Assembly (NCBI GenBank): GCA_037074705.1
Contig: CM073590.1
Coordinates: 50,061,895 to 50,125,894 of the forward strand
Length of the DNA stretch: 64,000 bases
Origin: Zhengitettix transpicula
Taxonomy: Eukaryota; Arthropoda; Insecta; Orthoptera; Tetrigidae
Reading direction: 5' to 3'
Numbering within the stretch: position 1 is the first letter of the stretch; each line of letters opens with the position of its first letter. A model generated the notes under the pieces. The model ran no database searches and was not told where the DNA came from. It saw nothing but the letters and a program-made list of their open reading frames with translations. Shown in pieces: positions 33,693-46,297 of this stretch. A program made the position numbers and the translations under genes.

Positions 33693-33770
33693 CGACAAAA
33701 GTTCTCTACGAGTCTTCTCTATCTCATTTGTATTTCAGCCTAACCTACAATTTACCATTAAAATTTTTTA

Positions 33771-33813
33771 ATAGCCTAGGCAGCTGCATTTCCGGGCTCG
33801 ATTCCCGGATCCG
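33771..33813 (+). repeat. Second tRNA-like fragment, opposite strand
   Basis: TAGCCTAGGCAGCTGC followed by CCGGGCTCGATTCCCGG, a good B box and T arm; the middle of the tRNA is deleted. It lies 80 bp from the previous one in opposite orientation, and both are near GAATTAATT flanks. Confidence 0.55.
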
Positions 33814-33839
33814 TTGAGTGGTCCTATCTAATTTCATGA

Positions 33840-34232
33840 ATTAATTGTTTATTTTTCACGTGTTAATTTATTAGTACGTGGCTGAGCAATTAAAAAATAT
33901 TTTTTGTAAGCCAGGAAATAATATTATTATATGCGATATTGAAGTAGTTTTGGAACGTGGGTAGTGCATTACCGTAGATTAGTTTTTAAATGGTTTCTGA
34001 GTTCGCCCTATTAATCATGCATCCACGTACGCGATCGCTCTATAATCGTGGCTCACGCCTCCTGCTGTTTGGCCTGTAATTGACCCTTCTGCTAATTGGA
34101 ACGTGCCCAACATCTGCTGCCATCGGGATGTCATTAGGTCATCCTCGACATGAGCTAGGTAATTAATATATCTATACTCCGACAGAATACAAGCCATTGC
34201 AGGAGTTACTTACAGCTGTCGGTGCGGTAATA
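33840..34232. other. Intergenic, GC-balanced core
   Basis: 33840-34010 is AT-rich. 34010-34200 is GC-balanced, non-repetitive within the window, and contains CTGTAATTGACC and TGCTAATTGG, homeodomain-type words. Possibly regulatory. Confidence 0.25.
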
Positions 34233-34790
34233 TACTAGAATTTTTTAAATTACAGTTTAACGTCACATTAACCTTTTGGTCATTAGCGACTTACATCTGT
34301 TAAGTTCTACATTTGTATAAAAATTAAATTACTTTATACAACTCAGTTTTCATCGTAAAGTCTATGAGGTTGTTTTTTGCTGCTGATGAGTTGCAAATCT
34401 CCGTCATTGAATGGGCGGCTATGGTTGATCTTCTTTTCTCGCTATATTTGGGGCAGTCAAAGAGTACATGAGGAATTGGGCTCCTTGTATGAGCTGCATA
34501 CCGGCTGCAGAGATCTGGAAATCAAGAATGAGTGAGTGAAACTGGAGTGCAATGTTATTATTCTGGTTACAACAACCTGTTGCCTTCGAGATAGTTCTTT
34601 CGGGTGCGGTATTTCTCTGATGCTGCTGACATTTCTGAGGATGACTCCGCATTCCTCTGGTTTCACTGGTCTACTCCAATTTTTACTAGAATTGTTGTGA
34701 ATTATTTTAAATAGTATTTTTAAAAATAGTTTTTCTACCCCGTCAAATATGTTTAATCTCAATTATAATTCATCTGTACTACTATAAAGT
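34233..34790 (-). pseudogene. 3' end of an I-like LINE (post-RNase H region and 3' UTR)
   Basis: Minus strand from about 34760: NNSSKNWSRPVKPEECG, then IPHPKELSRRQQVVVTRI and THSFLISRSLQPVCSSYKEP (34640-34470), recalling the cysteine-containing C-terminal segment that follows RNase H in I/Jockey-type LINEs. Frames then break. The conserved 3' UTR motif (GTCGCTAATGACCAAAAGGT, reversed at about 34280-34300) and an A-rich end at 34233-34245 follow. 5' part absent. Confidence 0.65.
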
Positions 34791-34799
34791 TTCAGGTGG

Positions 34800-36185
34800 G
34801 AAACCAAATATTTTCTTTGATTTCCGTTTCTCGTATTAAGTCAATATTAATATTGTATAGCATTTAAGAACAAAGCAATTTACTAGACAGAAAAGTTGTA
34901 GCGTGTAGCCGCGTTTCCCATATCTGGTCTTCAACGTAAATGCTTTAGTTAATTATCCATTCAAGATTAAATCGTAATTACAAAACTAATTATATTCATA
35001 TGCGTTTAAACTTATAAGAAAAATTTTAAGCTTTGTGTGTATACCAAAAAAAATAAACTATGATTATTATGCAACATGCATGTTTTATATATCATCAAGC
35101 AACAGTATTGAATATTAAACAGGATATTGTATGAGAATGCAAGACATATTCATAGAATGGACGTAAATATTCTAATATTTTATAAACAGTTGGTGAGTAA
35201 ACAAAATGAAAATAAATTATTGTAACTAAATAATATTTTTTAAGTCTGTTCCACTAATCAGATATATTTACCAACCATTAATATTTTCTGTATTTATTTT
35301 TGTTAATCATTACATCTTTAATTAACAACCCAATAACGTTTCTGTACGTATTTGCACTACCTTTTTCCTTTCACCTCTTGGAATTTATACATGTTTTAGT
35401 TAGTATACGATAAGTAAATATGTTTGATGTACCGTTACCGTAGAAAACCTAACCAGAAATATTCATAGCACGATTGCGGAAACGAATATAAAAACAAACC
35501 TTTTTATCAGTCAAACAGCCTGAAAAAATACTAATAATGTACTGAAACGTTTTTGATTAAATTTTACTAATATTTTTAACTTAATATCGCAGCTAATCTG
35601 CATTTTTCAAAATAAGAAAATACAATACAAATCGAGCAAGAATTATAATGTTACTTACAAGTGATAAATTTTTTAGAAACGAATAATTAATGAATAAAGG
35701 TCGCTGATTGTATTATATATAAACAATATTTTCAATCACATAGTATGAAGTTAAAGACGGATTTTCAAACAAAGTTGTCGCTGAAGAATCTTCAATATAC
35801 ATCAGGAATACGTTTGGTGTATGGCGACAATTTAAATAGGAGTTTTTATTCAACACACAATGTGAATGTTGAACTGAGTTCATTTCTATCGTTCACCATG
35901 CTTATTATGATGTGGTTCATCTCCCCCTCTGCATAGTGGTGGGAGTGAATTGCTGAAGACTGCCTCTGGTGCTATAACGGTAAAGGACTCAGGTCCTTAT
36001 GTATAACACAGACATCATAGAGCTGGAAGGGATGCGAGAAGGGGAAAATGTATCAAAATGGTCCACAAAATGTTACCGGTTTCGGGAGTATAATTGCTCG
36101 TTGTCGGAGTTATAAAATTCAATTATCAAGTACACATTAGGAGAACCTAATAATACTCTCGCTGCCACTTGAGGGAGTCAAACAT
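34800..36185. other. AT-rich intergenic stretch
   Basis: No coding or repeat pattern recognised until the CCCGGTAGTTTA target sequence at 36186. Confidence 0.4.
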
Positions 36186-36200
36186 ATACCCGGTAGTTTA

Positions 36201-36801
36201 TTATATTTTTAGGGTAACAGGCTACATAAGGGTAATCCACATGGTGGCAACTCCCCTTTAATAGCATAGGAAAGGATTTGGAAGGGGGGATGTGGAAGGG
36301 TAGAGGAAGGTAGCCAAGAGTTAACTAGGGCCCCCAGCCTATATTTGAAGGATCCTACCCGGCATTCGCCTAAAGAAATGCAGGACAAACCCAAGAAAAA
36401 CCTGCATCAGGTAGGTCGGGCATTTGGTACTTGTCCCACGCCCTTCCGATAGCGGGAGAGGCGTTTGCTGTGGGCACGCAGCATTCCCTCCTCCGTGCCT
36501 CGACCAGTTTAGGAGGCAGCTGGCCGACTATTCCAATGGGAATAGCGGACAACTCTTACCGTATGCCCAAGGTCTGTGACCCCGAAACATACACCTCTCA
36601 GAACAGGCCGAGGTGCCTCGACTTGTGGGAACATTAGTTCAAAAACGGAGAGGAAAAGGCATCCCCAAAGATAGCACCTTTGTATCTCTCCTACAAGGTT
36701 CTGCCTGCGATAGAACATACCTCGCAGGTACTGCCTGCGATAGAATAACCCTCGCAGACACCTTGAGTATTTGGTAATGGAATTAAATTTTTTTTAAAAA
36801 A
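36201..36801 (-). mobile_element. Family A retroposon copy A6, full length
   Basis: Bounded by a perfect 15-bp direct repeat ATACCCGGTAGTTTA (36186-36200 and 36802-36816). Minus orientation; the poly-A side is the T run before AGGGTAACAGG. Beyond the hairpins (TGCGATAGAACATACCTCGC, near 36705-36728) there is an extra A/T-rich tail of about 45 bases before the duplication. The best-dated insertion of the family here. Confidence 0.92.
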
Positions 36802-36823
36802 ATACCCGGTAGTTTAAAAGTCA

Positions 36824-37330
36824 GCCTGCGAGAGAATTCTCTCGCAGGTGAACCTTCCCAGAGAGCTCTGGCGGAGGCTACCTTTGGGGATGCCTTCACA
36901 TCTCTCTGGTTTTTGAACTAAGGTTCGACGGCCTGTTTTGAGAGGTGTATGTTCCAGGGTCGCAGACCTTGGGCATACGGTTGTCCGCTATTCCTATTGG
37001 AATAGTCGGCAAGCTGCCTCCTAAACCCGGCAAGGCACGGCAAGGGAAAGCTGCGACCCCACAGCTAACCCCTCTCCCACAATCGGAAGGGCGTGGGACA
37101 AGTATCAAATGCCCGACCTGCCTGATGCAGGTTTTTCTAGAGTTTTCCCAGCATTAGGTTTAGGCGAATTGCCAGGTAGGATCCTTAAACCGTAGCCCGG
37201 GGGCCCTAGTTAACCCTTGGCTACCTTCCTCTACCCTTCCGCATCCCACATTCCAAATCCCTTCCTATGCTATTAAAGCGGAGTTACCACCATGTGGATT
37301 ACCATCATGTAGCCTGTTGCCCTAAAAAAT
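36824..37330 (+). mobile_element. Family A retroposon copy A7 at the same target
   Basis: Plus orientation, starting with the hairpin CCTGCGAGAGAATTCTCTCG (36824-36843) and ending GTTGCCCTAAAAAAT. Its left flank is the same ATACCCGGTAGTTTA. Its right flank AACCCCGGTTGTTTA (37333-37347) matches at 12 of 15 positions, so it is an older insertion into the same site than A6. Confidence 0.88.
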
Positions 37331-37349
37331 AAAACCCCGGTTGTTTAGT

Positions 37350-38024
37350 ACATTCACAAATACTTCCCGTATCTTACGGTTGTAAAATTACTCATGGTAC
37401 CTATCGGACCTCCGGGACCTTAAAATTGTTAAAAAATTCTGAGAAAGTAAAAGTATATTATATGACCTTAACTTGATTAAAAATACTCCCGATACCGTAA
37501 GGGAGTCAAAAATCCTCCAAGGAAGTCAAAAACCAAAAATTTATTTAAAGAGAGCCCAAAATATCCGGTACCTTACTAGTGTGTATTTATTAATTAATTT
37601 AATTGGATCATAGTTGTTTTCTAAATTAATGGATTTTATTTGTTTCATAAAATTGTACCATTTAATTTGATGTATTTGCAAATTACATTATATCTATGTG
37701 AAATGTATGATTAGAAAATTTATAATTAAATTCTATGTAACTATTACACTAATTTTATTATTTCTAAACATTGAGCAGATTTAAACATTTTATTTCGTTA
37801 TCATTCACCGGTTGGAAAATTAATTTAGTTTTAAAGAGTGATTTTAATAGTATTTTATCGCGAGTCTGCTTAAACAGTTTCAATAGTGAAAATAATTAAT
37901 ATTAATTGAATGGTTATTTTTAATTTATGGTTTAATATACTCCCTGCAAAATTTTTTGATAAACAATCTCCTTTTGGAAGGTCCTTTTATTGTTTATAAA
38001 ACTCTTGTCCATAACAAAACAATA
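37350..38024. other. Intergenic with degenerate GGGAGTCAAAA words
   Basis: Near 37485-37575, CCGTAAGGGAGTCAAAA, CCAAGGAAGTCAAAA and CCGGTACC repeat loosely and echo the flank at 36165-36195 (TGAGGGAGTCAAACATATAC). Possibly a worn minisatellite into which A6 and A7 inserted. The rest is AT-rich. Confidence 0.3.
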
Positions 38025-38829
38025 CATTTTATACTTTTGTTTACGTGGATTATTCAAGCAACTATACATTTGTAATATACTTCCAACCGCTGCCGCGATG
38101 TAACATCCCGCTTGCCATCATGTAACACTCCACCACTGTGAACATGTAACATTCCAGCAGTTGGAAATGGGAAGTCCAGATAGATCGTTCACCAACCGAG
38201 CTATACCTCCGTTAGCTCACCTGGCTACCGATCTAGAGGATAAAGGAAGAATTAAGAACAGGAAATAGGAAAGTCGGTAACGTGAGGGTTCGGGTTCAAC
38301 TAATTGAACCTAGGCGTAGTGGTTGGTGTTTCGCTGCACTTCAGTCAAATAAGAGCTGATGAAGAATCAATAGATTTAATAGTTAGAAATAAAATAAAGT
38401 AAGACAAACTGGCGGATAGCACCAGGAGCCACCGACCCGTCTGGAGGTTGGATCACGACTGACTTTCCCCAAGAGCTCTGAACTATTCGAAGACTCCTTT
38501 CCCCCTCCCTGATGATTTTAAGTCTCCAATGGGAAAAACTCTTACAGGGTGGAGATTTCAGCTGACGTGTACATGTCTGCATAAAGTACTTAAAATGCTG
38601 ACGTCCGTCTAGACGCAGCGTCATCACAGCTGCCTAGGCGTAAGGGGTGAAGACTTATGTGTTGTGTTTAGTTACTCGCTATATCTAAAGTGATGTCTTT
38701 AACTGCATCAGCGTTATTGCAGCCTGCGCCCTCTTAGGTCCGCTATGCTGAAGAGACGTTATGATAAGAGGGCACGTGTAGACTATTATATTACACATTT
38801 TATACTTTTGTTTTCGTGGATTATTCAAG
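38025..38829. repeat. 42-bp tandem duplication split by element C2
   Basis: CATTTTATACTTTTGTTT...GGATTATTCAAG occurs at 38025-38058 and again at 38796-38829 with one mismatch in 34. Removing C2 and one CATT leaves two head-to-tail units. Confidence 0.8.
38071..38795 (-). mobile_element. TG...CA element C2
   Basis: Reverse-oriented relative to C1, 725 bp, termini TGTAATATAC (left) and TATATTACA (right), flanked by CATT at 38067-38070 and 38796-38799. Nearly identical to C1 over the whole body (for example CAACTAATTGAACCTAGGCG near 38297), so both are recent. Its heptamer array has four sites (38071, 38099, 38121, 38145). The 83-codon frame inside is fortuitous. Confidence 0.85.
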
Positions 38830-38839
38830 TATAATACAC

Positions 38840-39929
38840 AAATATTTGTGAAAGATTATAATATTCGGATAAGTGTTCAAATCAAATTGCAGATAAGTGG
38901 ACACTTGGTTCTAGATTAGGATGTGCTTCAATATTATTAGTGAAATTGTGTAGCATTTTGGACTTAAACTATGAGTGTAACACAACTGTATGTAAAATGT
39001 AATTTTGTTACGCGACGGTAACCCACATGTCATGAAAATAAATTTTTATACCTCCGCAACATTGTGCAAATTAATGGAATTAATAATTAGAGTCCGGGAA
39101 AATGAGTATAAAACGACTTTAATGACTACCACTGGGAAAATAACACACAGAACTTATTAATGAAATAATCGAGTTTATAATCAATACAAGTACTTTATTA
39201 TTGGGATCACAAATATTATTGGCTAACTACTTGAGATTTGAGAATTGTTAAAGGACATGACACCACAAATAATAGTTTTCTTAGTTTCTTAATTTCTCAA
39301 ATGGCGCAGTTCAGTTGAGTCACAAAATGAAAAGCTTTCACTATTTCATCAGTTGAATACTTATTCAAACTTAACGTGGTGTACATTTTTACTAAAAATA
39401 TTTGATTTTCTTCTTCATAAATGTTAATTTCACCCTTTCTTCTACATTTTGCTTCCAATCAAGTTAATTGTGCTCAATCGATCGAGGGATTGACATAAAT
39501 GAAACATATAACTGTAGTTTTTGGTTTTGAGAGATAACATATTTTATGCTAATTAAAATGGTTCGTCTTTAATGGCCAAAACAAATTATTAAGATTATAA
39601 CGTAATGAAGAATGATTTTATTATAATTAAATTAGTTAATTAAGGTGAAAGATGGTTTGAGAACTTAAAGATTGTCAGAAAATTGTTAATATTTTAAGTC
39701 AATCATAAGTACTTAGCGTATTTCATACAACCACGGTTAATAGATTCCGAGCTCAATTTTTGAGAATAAAATTCGAATAAAGGGCATACTTAATTATAAT
39801 ACATGATAATAATTGAGAACAACGTATCGTGTAATAATAACATCTAAACTGGCAAAGTTGGGTGTATAAAATAATTAAAAATTTATTAGGGTTCATTAAA
39901 TGAATCAATTAACAAAAATGAATTAAAAT
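38840..39929. other. AT-rich intergenic stretch
   Basis: Nothing recognised. Confidence 0.4.
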
Positions 39930-40140
39930 TTGAATTATTAGCCACACGTTGAAGACGTTGAATCTGTAATGATTAAAAATGTGGTCTTAAATCATAGGAA
40001 TAATTAACAACATTTACTAAGCATGAAAATAAATTTATTACTTCGTTGCATTTATGAAAATACAATTCTTATATCATTACAATTAAATATGTAGGATCTC
40101 TATATCTCAGGGTCACTACTGGGTTTGATAATTAGAACAA
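39930..40140 (-). mobile_element. LTR-like unit B3 fragment (family B)
   Basis: Minus strand: ATCAAACCCAGTAGTGACCC followed by TGAGATATAGAG (about 40093-40135), as in unit B1, then a worn primer-site-like box TCTTCAACGTGTGGCTAATA (about 39937-39956). Upstream part not traced. Confidence 0.45.
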
Positions 40141-40163
40141 AAGCCATGTATAAACTGACAATT

Positions 40164-40168
<5 letters not shown>

Positions 40169-40206
<38 letters not shown>
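40169..40206. repeat. (AT)n microsatellite
   Basis: Uninterrupted AT run. Similar runs occur at 46847-46869, 48124-48157 and 53253-53297. Confidence 0.95.
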
Positions 40207-40210
<4 letters not shown>

Positions 40211-43200
40211 TTTTATAATCTAAATGGAAATTTTTCCTTCTTCATATTACCATGTTTTCCACGTCTGTGCCTTATCGGCTTCATAGGGAGATACGTTACG
40301 AATTTTTCTGTTTTACTTATTTCTAGGTTGCGTCTGGGTATGTTTCATGATTTTTTGGCATTCCAGGCAGGCAGGGAAACCCCGCTTTTAAGCTGCTGCT
40401 TAACCCAGGGAGGTTATAACGGTATAACTCGAGAGGTGTAACAAGACGTGTGAAATTATGATGCGCAATGGTCTATGCTTAGGTCATCACGAGCCTTTGT
40501 TGCAGTAATTTCGTAGTGCACTATTCTGAAAACATTAACGCAAGGAAATATATTGTTTTCAGCTCAGAATCTGTTGTACACTATAAATCCTCATCTATAA
40601 AAGTTAAGAGATACAGTGTATGATTTACTGCTGTCTGTATATCCCGTTCATAAGAATATAATAAATGTTTTTAAGAACAATAGTGGCGTTGCTCCCTCTG
40701 GACTACAATACTCTCATCCACCTTTTACATCTGACAGGACGTCTAAAACCTCTTCTTAGCTTTTAGAGTCGTTAAGGGTAACGAGTTTGTCAGCTTGGGT
40801 ACCATGATTATTCAAGGGTAGTGTGGGAATCTCACCGAACTAAAAATCCTGCCACCTAAATTATGTTACATCATCTGTGGGAATTCTAAATGAGAATGAA
40901 GTAATAATACTACCGCAACCGTAGTCGCGATACTGGAGGGTGTTTTAGTACGTTTTTGTAAAAGTGCTGTTATGTCCCAAAGGACTAAGAAATAATTAAG
41001 TTATACCTAGAAAACATACGTGTGATTTAAAATACATACGTGACTGGATAACTAATTCTAAAATTTCATAACCTCATATTTACTTTTTATATATTCAAAA
41101 ATTGACGGAATAAATATTAATGCAATAATTAGAAGATACTGACGAATGTAGGACCACATTTTCCACAAAATGAGTAATAAAATAAAGTGTGCTTATTACA
41201 TTACCCACAAAGAAGTAATGCAAGGAGAAATGCAAAGTATAAATATGCAATTCAGCTAATGAAATGTAAGTATTCTTATATATAAAAAGATTTCGTGACA
41301 AGTAAAAAGCGATATTACTTTAGCTAAACGTACTTATTAACATTCAGTTATTCCTTTTTATGTAGTCTATAGTAAGGGGATTATAAAATTTAATAATTAT
41401 AGATATTGAGGGAATTTCTAATTACATTTTTGGGGGTATTTATAAGAATAAGAGGATCAAACAACTTTGGAAACAGCCTAGTATTCTGATATAACTTTAA
41501 TATACAAAATTTTGCCAACGGGTAAAAACAATGTATCGCGAATGATACAATGTAATTTAAATAATCAACCAGTAGGGATTACTTTTCTAGCAAACGAAAT
41601 ATATTATAATTTTGTGCTTTAAATTTATAAAAAATTTCTGAAATATGTTTAAATACAAGTATTTAAATTTATTTTTATATATATTCTATATTCCTTACGC
41701 CCTTGTAGCCTAGTTGCAAATCAGAAGGGGTGTCTTGCGGAACGCAAGCAGCAGGTGCGTCTAAGAGTGTCGTTGTGGGGTGCCTATACAACAGGATGGA
41801 GGTATATAAATTGCCACTACCAAACGGAAATGGGTACTTTGGCACGTTCCCAAATGGCTGGCAATATTTTATGAAAAATATTATAAAATCTTGACATTGC
41901 CAGAGTATTTTCTGTATAGCTGCTTGTGGATTGAATAACGAGATGGAAAATTAATGCAGAAAATATAATTAAGGAGACGTAAATTTAAGTAATTATTTTA
42001 ACTTCAAAATGAAATGAAATATAAGAGAATATTCGATTTCATACATCCATGTGAGAAACAACGGTTCAAGGATACTGAACGAGTTGTGAGTTTTACACTG
42101 TGTTGAGTCTATAATTAATAACTTAATGTAAAATGTTAAAGCTAATTGTTCTTACGCATGATATATATCTTACCTGCTAAATGTCAGAGATCTAAATAAA
42201 ATGGATGTTAAGAAATTGTAGTAAATGAAGTACGGAAATTATCAGACTGAATAGCATCATATCGGAGGAAAATCCAGCTCTTAAAAGGGTTCAGCGGAAT
42301 ACTTCTAGGAAAGGAAAACAGGAAATCCGATAACGTATAGTACCGTCCAGAGACATTAACAAAATCAGAAAGCTCCATGTAGTTAAATAAATATTTGAGA
42401 TAGGAAAAGCAAAGATGACAGTAGCAAGACTAATTTAAAAAGTGGGTCCTGAGACTGATAAAAAACACCCCTCCCAAGTGTAGAACTACTTGTTAGAAGG
42501 CGGGGAAAAATCAAATGCTCCAGATCAGACCACGTCATCTGTAGTGGTGCACCTCAAACCTGGTTACCACATGGTTTCTACAGCGTTTGCATTGAAATCT
42601 GAACCGAATGAAAATCTGTTAACATAGTGTTCCAATAAGAGATGCGCACATCCTCCCTGGGCCCAACTGTAGAGAAATTTCTCACGAGTGTGCGGTATAG
42701 AACGAAATAATAAAGCAAATTAATAAAACTATCTGACACGTATAATATATAGATAATTATCATATGTAATGTTATATATCCAAAAAGAAGGTATTTCAAG
42801 CAGTGATTTAACATTAGACTTACAGACTAATAGTTTATGGTTCATGATAACTATTTTCAACAATTTTGTATTAAGAACGTAAGTGCTATGAAATAACACG
42901 GTTGCTTTCAGAACATTCTTCAGAAAAAAATTGTCCGTGTAATACGAGGATTCTCACGTCCAATCTATGTGAATGAAATTTGGTGAGCTGTGGCCCATCG
43001 ATCACAGTTTATAATTTTGATACGGCTCACTCGGAAAGCCCTCATAAGGCATTATTGAGCCTTGTTACATTTTTCTTATAGGCCTACTGCTGATATAATG
43101 CGGTTTCTTACAGAACTAACATCTCTCTGTTTATTTTTCTACTTTTACCAGTCTATTAAAAATGAAGTTTTATGTAGCAATATTTCTGTTGTAATTGTGC

Positions 43201-43880
43201 GATTTACACTGTATCGATTGAAGACAATTTGTGGGGAAAATTTTGAGGTAAGGTCTTGAGTTCTGCCAGTACCTTATAAAGTGATAATTATAATTTAGTT
43301 ATAATAGAACGCGTTAAATAATGTATTCTTAACCTGGGCCCAATGATATAGGAAATCAATTGAAAGAACAGGAATTTGCTGGAGATATAGGCTTATGAAC
43401 ACAGCGTATTTTATACGTTATGGTCGGAATATTTGGTGGTACAGATTATTGCTAATGAGAACATAGACGGTACACCATACCTTCAGATTCTCTGAAGTAC
43501 AGCTTAGAGCAAAGTGAAGTATAAATATTATCGCCGAGAAATATGAAGATACACAAATTGTTACGCAGAACCTGCAAATAATGGACGTTCGGTGGGATGA
43601 AAACAAGGAAAATTAATTTCCACAAAATTCTACATTTATGAAAAATATATGCATGTACCTTGTTTTACAAAAGCTTCATTGATTATGAATAGACAATGTG
43701 ATCCTGATGGCACAAGAGCGAAACAATATACTGAAGGATCACAGATGCTCTTTCTTGCTTTCTTGTTCCATATATATCGCTATTTACAAATAAGTTAATT
43801 TTCTCAAAAAAAAAATACAATTAATAAATTATTAATATATTATTTTTTACAATGGCACTCATAATTACCCTCTGCAATTG
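40207..43880. other. Long intergenic stretch, no supported gene
   Basis: AT-rich. A GC-balanced patch lies at 41695-41850 and a low-confidence LINE-like snippet (LQKKIVRVIRGF) near 42906-42945. Frames up to 78 codons have no motifs. Confidence 0.35.
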
Positions 43881-43889
43881 AACCGTGTA

Positions 43890-44960
43890 ATCGATACTAT
43901 CATAGAATGCTTTGAACAAAATGTAGTCTGTCTAGGACTAGGATATGGAAAAAGCGTTTGATAAAGAATATCATCAAGGTCTTCTCAGTAAAATGAAACA
44001 TCATCTTCCTGACACATACTAGAGGCTGGTACAATCCTACTTGAGTGGACGAACGTTGTGGGTCAAATACAAAATATATGTATCCACCTCTAAATCATTT
44101 CAATATGGTGAACCTCAGGGAAGCTTGATTGGCCCTCTGCTTAATCTGCCGTATCCCCACGGCATTCCTCTATTTGACCAAACTACAGTGATACTTTTTT
44201 CAGGTGACCTGATGGTTCTACAAGTGGATGACACTTTTGCAACATTATACAACAAACTTCAGGATAGCTTACAAGAAATGGAAATATGGAGGAGTAAATG
44301 GAGAATGAAAATGAAAACCAGAAAATCATCAGTAGTTCCATTTACTAAAGGATGCCAAACTTACAACCAGGACCTGCAACTCAATAACCAGGTCATACCA
44401 ACAGATACTGTATATCTGGGTCTCCACTTCGATCATTGATCACCACCTAACATGGACAGCCGACGTCAAATAACTTGTTGGAAGGATAAGTCAGACAATC
44501 CAACAATTCAAGCCTCTTACTGCAAGAAAAATCTCTCTTACTTCTAGAACAAACATACTTATAAACTTATCACTAAGAAGACCGATTTGGTATTATTCTT
44601 GTGGACTGTGGCGAACTGCCACAGAAAGTCACATAAAACGCATACAATTATCACAAAACCGAGTAATGCAATTTATAACTGGAGCACCCAAGTATGTACG
44701 AAACTCCACACTAAATAATGGTCTGGGCATAATCATGGTGAAAGAAACCATCCAGCTTATGTATGAATCCATAAGGAAGAGGAGAGATGGACATAACTAC
44801 GCCATTGCGTCAATGCTGGAAGCTCCGCTCATTCAACCAGGAAACAGAAGATTAAAGGGGTAGAGGCTCCATGATTCACTTATAGAACTTTAAAACCAGT
44901 TTCTCCGATTAATACTTGGCATCATTACCTACATCCGGATCTCTCAAAAAACTAATTGAA
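43890..44960 (+). pseudogene. Jockey-type LINE reverse transcriptase relic J3
   Basis: Plus strand pieces in order: KAFDKEYHQGLLSKMKHHL (motif A region, about 43953-44005), YLSGRTLWVKYK, YGEPQGSLIGPLLNLPY (motif B, about 44107-44157), FSGDLMVLQVDD at the place of the FADD catalytic motif (about 44200-44230; the double Asp is lost), EMEIWRSKWRMKMKTRKSSV, TVYLGLHFDH (about 44408-44437), then after a stop ISLTSRTNILINLSLRRPIW and SHIKRIQLSQNRVMQFITGA. It is a different lineage from J1/J2 by sequence. 5' end and poly-A are not visible. Confidence 0.82.
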
Positions 44961-45292
44961 AATAACTCGTTTCGGGCAGTTAACGGACTTCATCAAGTCT
45001 CACTTTACATGTCAATTAAACTCTATATTTACTATATTCTATATGTACAATCTGAATATAGAAAAGTCATATAAAATTCTCTAAAAGCCCTTACTAGTTA
45101 TGTCATTGAGTTTGTTAATAAACAAGGAAAAATTTTAGTTCACTATTTATAAATTATCTTGCTAATGAAAGAATAATAATAATCATGCTGTCTATTTACA
45201 ATGATGTATTAAGATTAAATTCGTATATATATATATTATAGAGATTACAAATGCGTACTGAAATGTTTTATATAAATTGTTTCTTAAATTAT

Positions 45293-46210
45293 TGGTGGCG
45301 TAACTTTGTGGCCAGAGTATTGTAAAAAAACAGCATTGTATGGCGCGAGAAAGCAGAGACAATAATGCGTGCTACGAATGTTGTCGAGAAAGCGTATATA
45401 AGACGCTTAGAACTTTGGACAGTCAAAATGAGTGTGTTTTGGGAGGCAGAGTAGAAAACTCGGACATTCAGAGAGCAGAGTGTGTGTTTGGAGGTCGTTA
45501 CGAAACAGTCAAAGTTCAGTACAGTCAGAGTACAGAGAACAGTGTGTGTTGTGAAAAACAGTCAAAGGTGGCCGAATTCAGCAAAGTATAGGCTGAATAT
45601 TATCCATCACCTTTTATATTAAAGGGATTCTCCACAGCAAATTCAGCGTGACAATACGTATGACAACACAGTAGAAAGGCGTCCAAAGTGTTGGAAAGTG
45701 AGACGATAATAAAATCAGTACTATGGGCTGTCAATGAAATTACTGTTTTATAAAATAAATAATAACGTGTGCACAAACCAGAGCAGCTCTAAATAAATGG
45801 TATGTAAAAAAACCTTTCTTCTGTGAACATATACGTAAATATCGTTTATGTTTCTATACGTTTGTCAGATATTTTTATAACTTTGCCAAATTTATATAAC
45901 TTTTCAGATTTGTTGGTGTAAAATTTTGTTATTGTAAATTTAAATTATTTTTTGCATTTGTAACTTGGTGATAATTGCAAATCACTGTTTATATTAGAGG
46001 CACTATATGCGACCCTGAAATTTAGATTCTCATAAAAGCTGAGTCATTTAATTAAAAATATAAAATGTAATTTCAACGAAAATCATATTTGTCAAATAAA
46101 TAATCTTTGTTATCTTTTAAAAATATTGATTTAATTTCAACTTTCTTTGTTTCTTTAATAAAATTGTGTATACCACATAATTTGGCTCTCCAACATGGGG
46201 CTTGTAGTTT
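45293..46210 (+). mobile_element. LTR-like unit B4, first of a tandem triplet
   Basis: Begins with GGTGGCGTAACTTTGTGGCC, aligned with the start of B5 (GTCGGCGTAATTATTGAGGC). Contains a TATA promoter at 45395, GTTTGTCAGATATT, GGCACTATATGCGACCCTGA (about 46002), and ends with a primer-site-like box TTTGGCTCTCCAACATGGGG (46181-46200). An 83-codon frame (45340-45591) lies in the region expected to be U3/R; its glutamine/serine-rich product has no known motif. Confidence 0.5.
45395..45424 (+). promoter_or_regulatory. TATA and initiator-like pair in B4
   Basis: TATATAAG at 45395-45402 and ACAGTC at 45419-45424, about 26 bases apart, consistent with an LTR promoter. Confidence 0.4.
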
Positions 46211-46297
46211 TATAAAATTATTCAATACTACAATAAATTGTAGAGATCAACAATTTGTAATGTACGTTTTATTTAAAAAAAATTTCGTCAATATTAT

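Noticed and set aside
42906..42980. LQKKIVRVIRGF-like snippet suggesting a LINE fragment
   Set aside because: Too short, with no neighbouring RT blocks in any frame.
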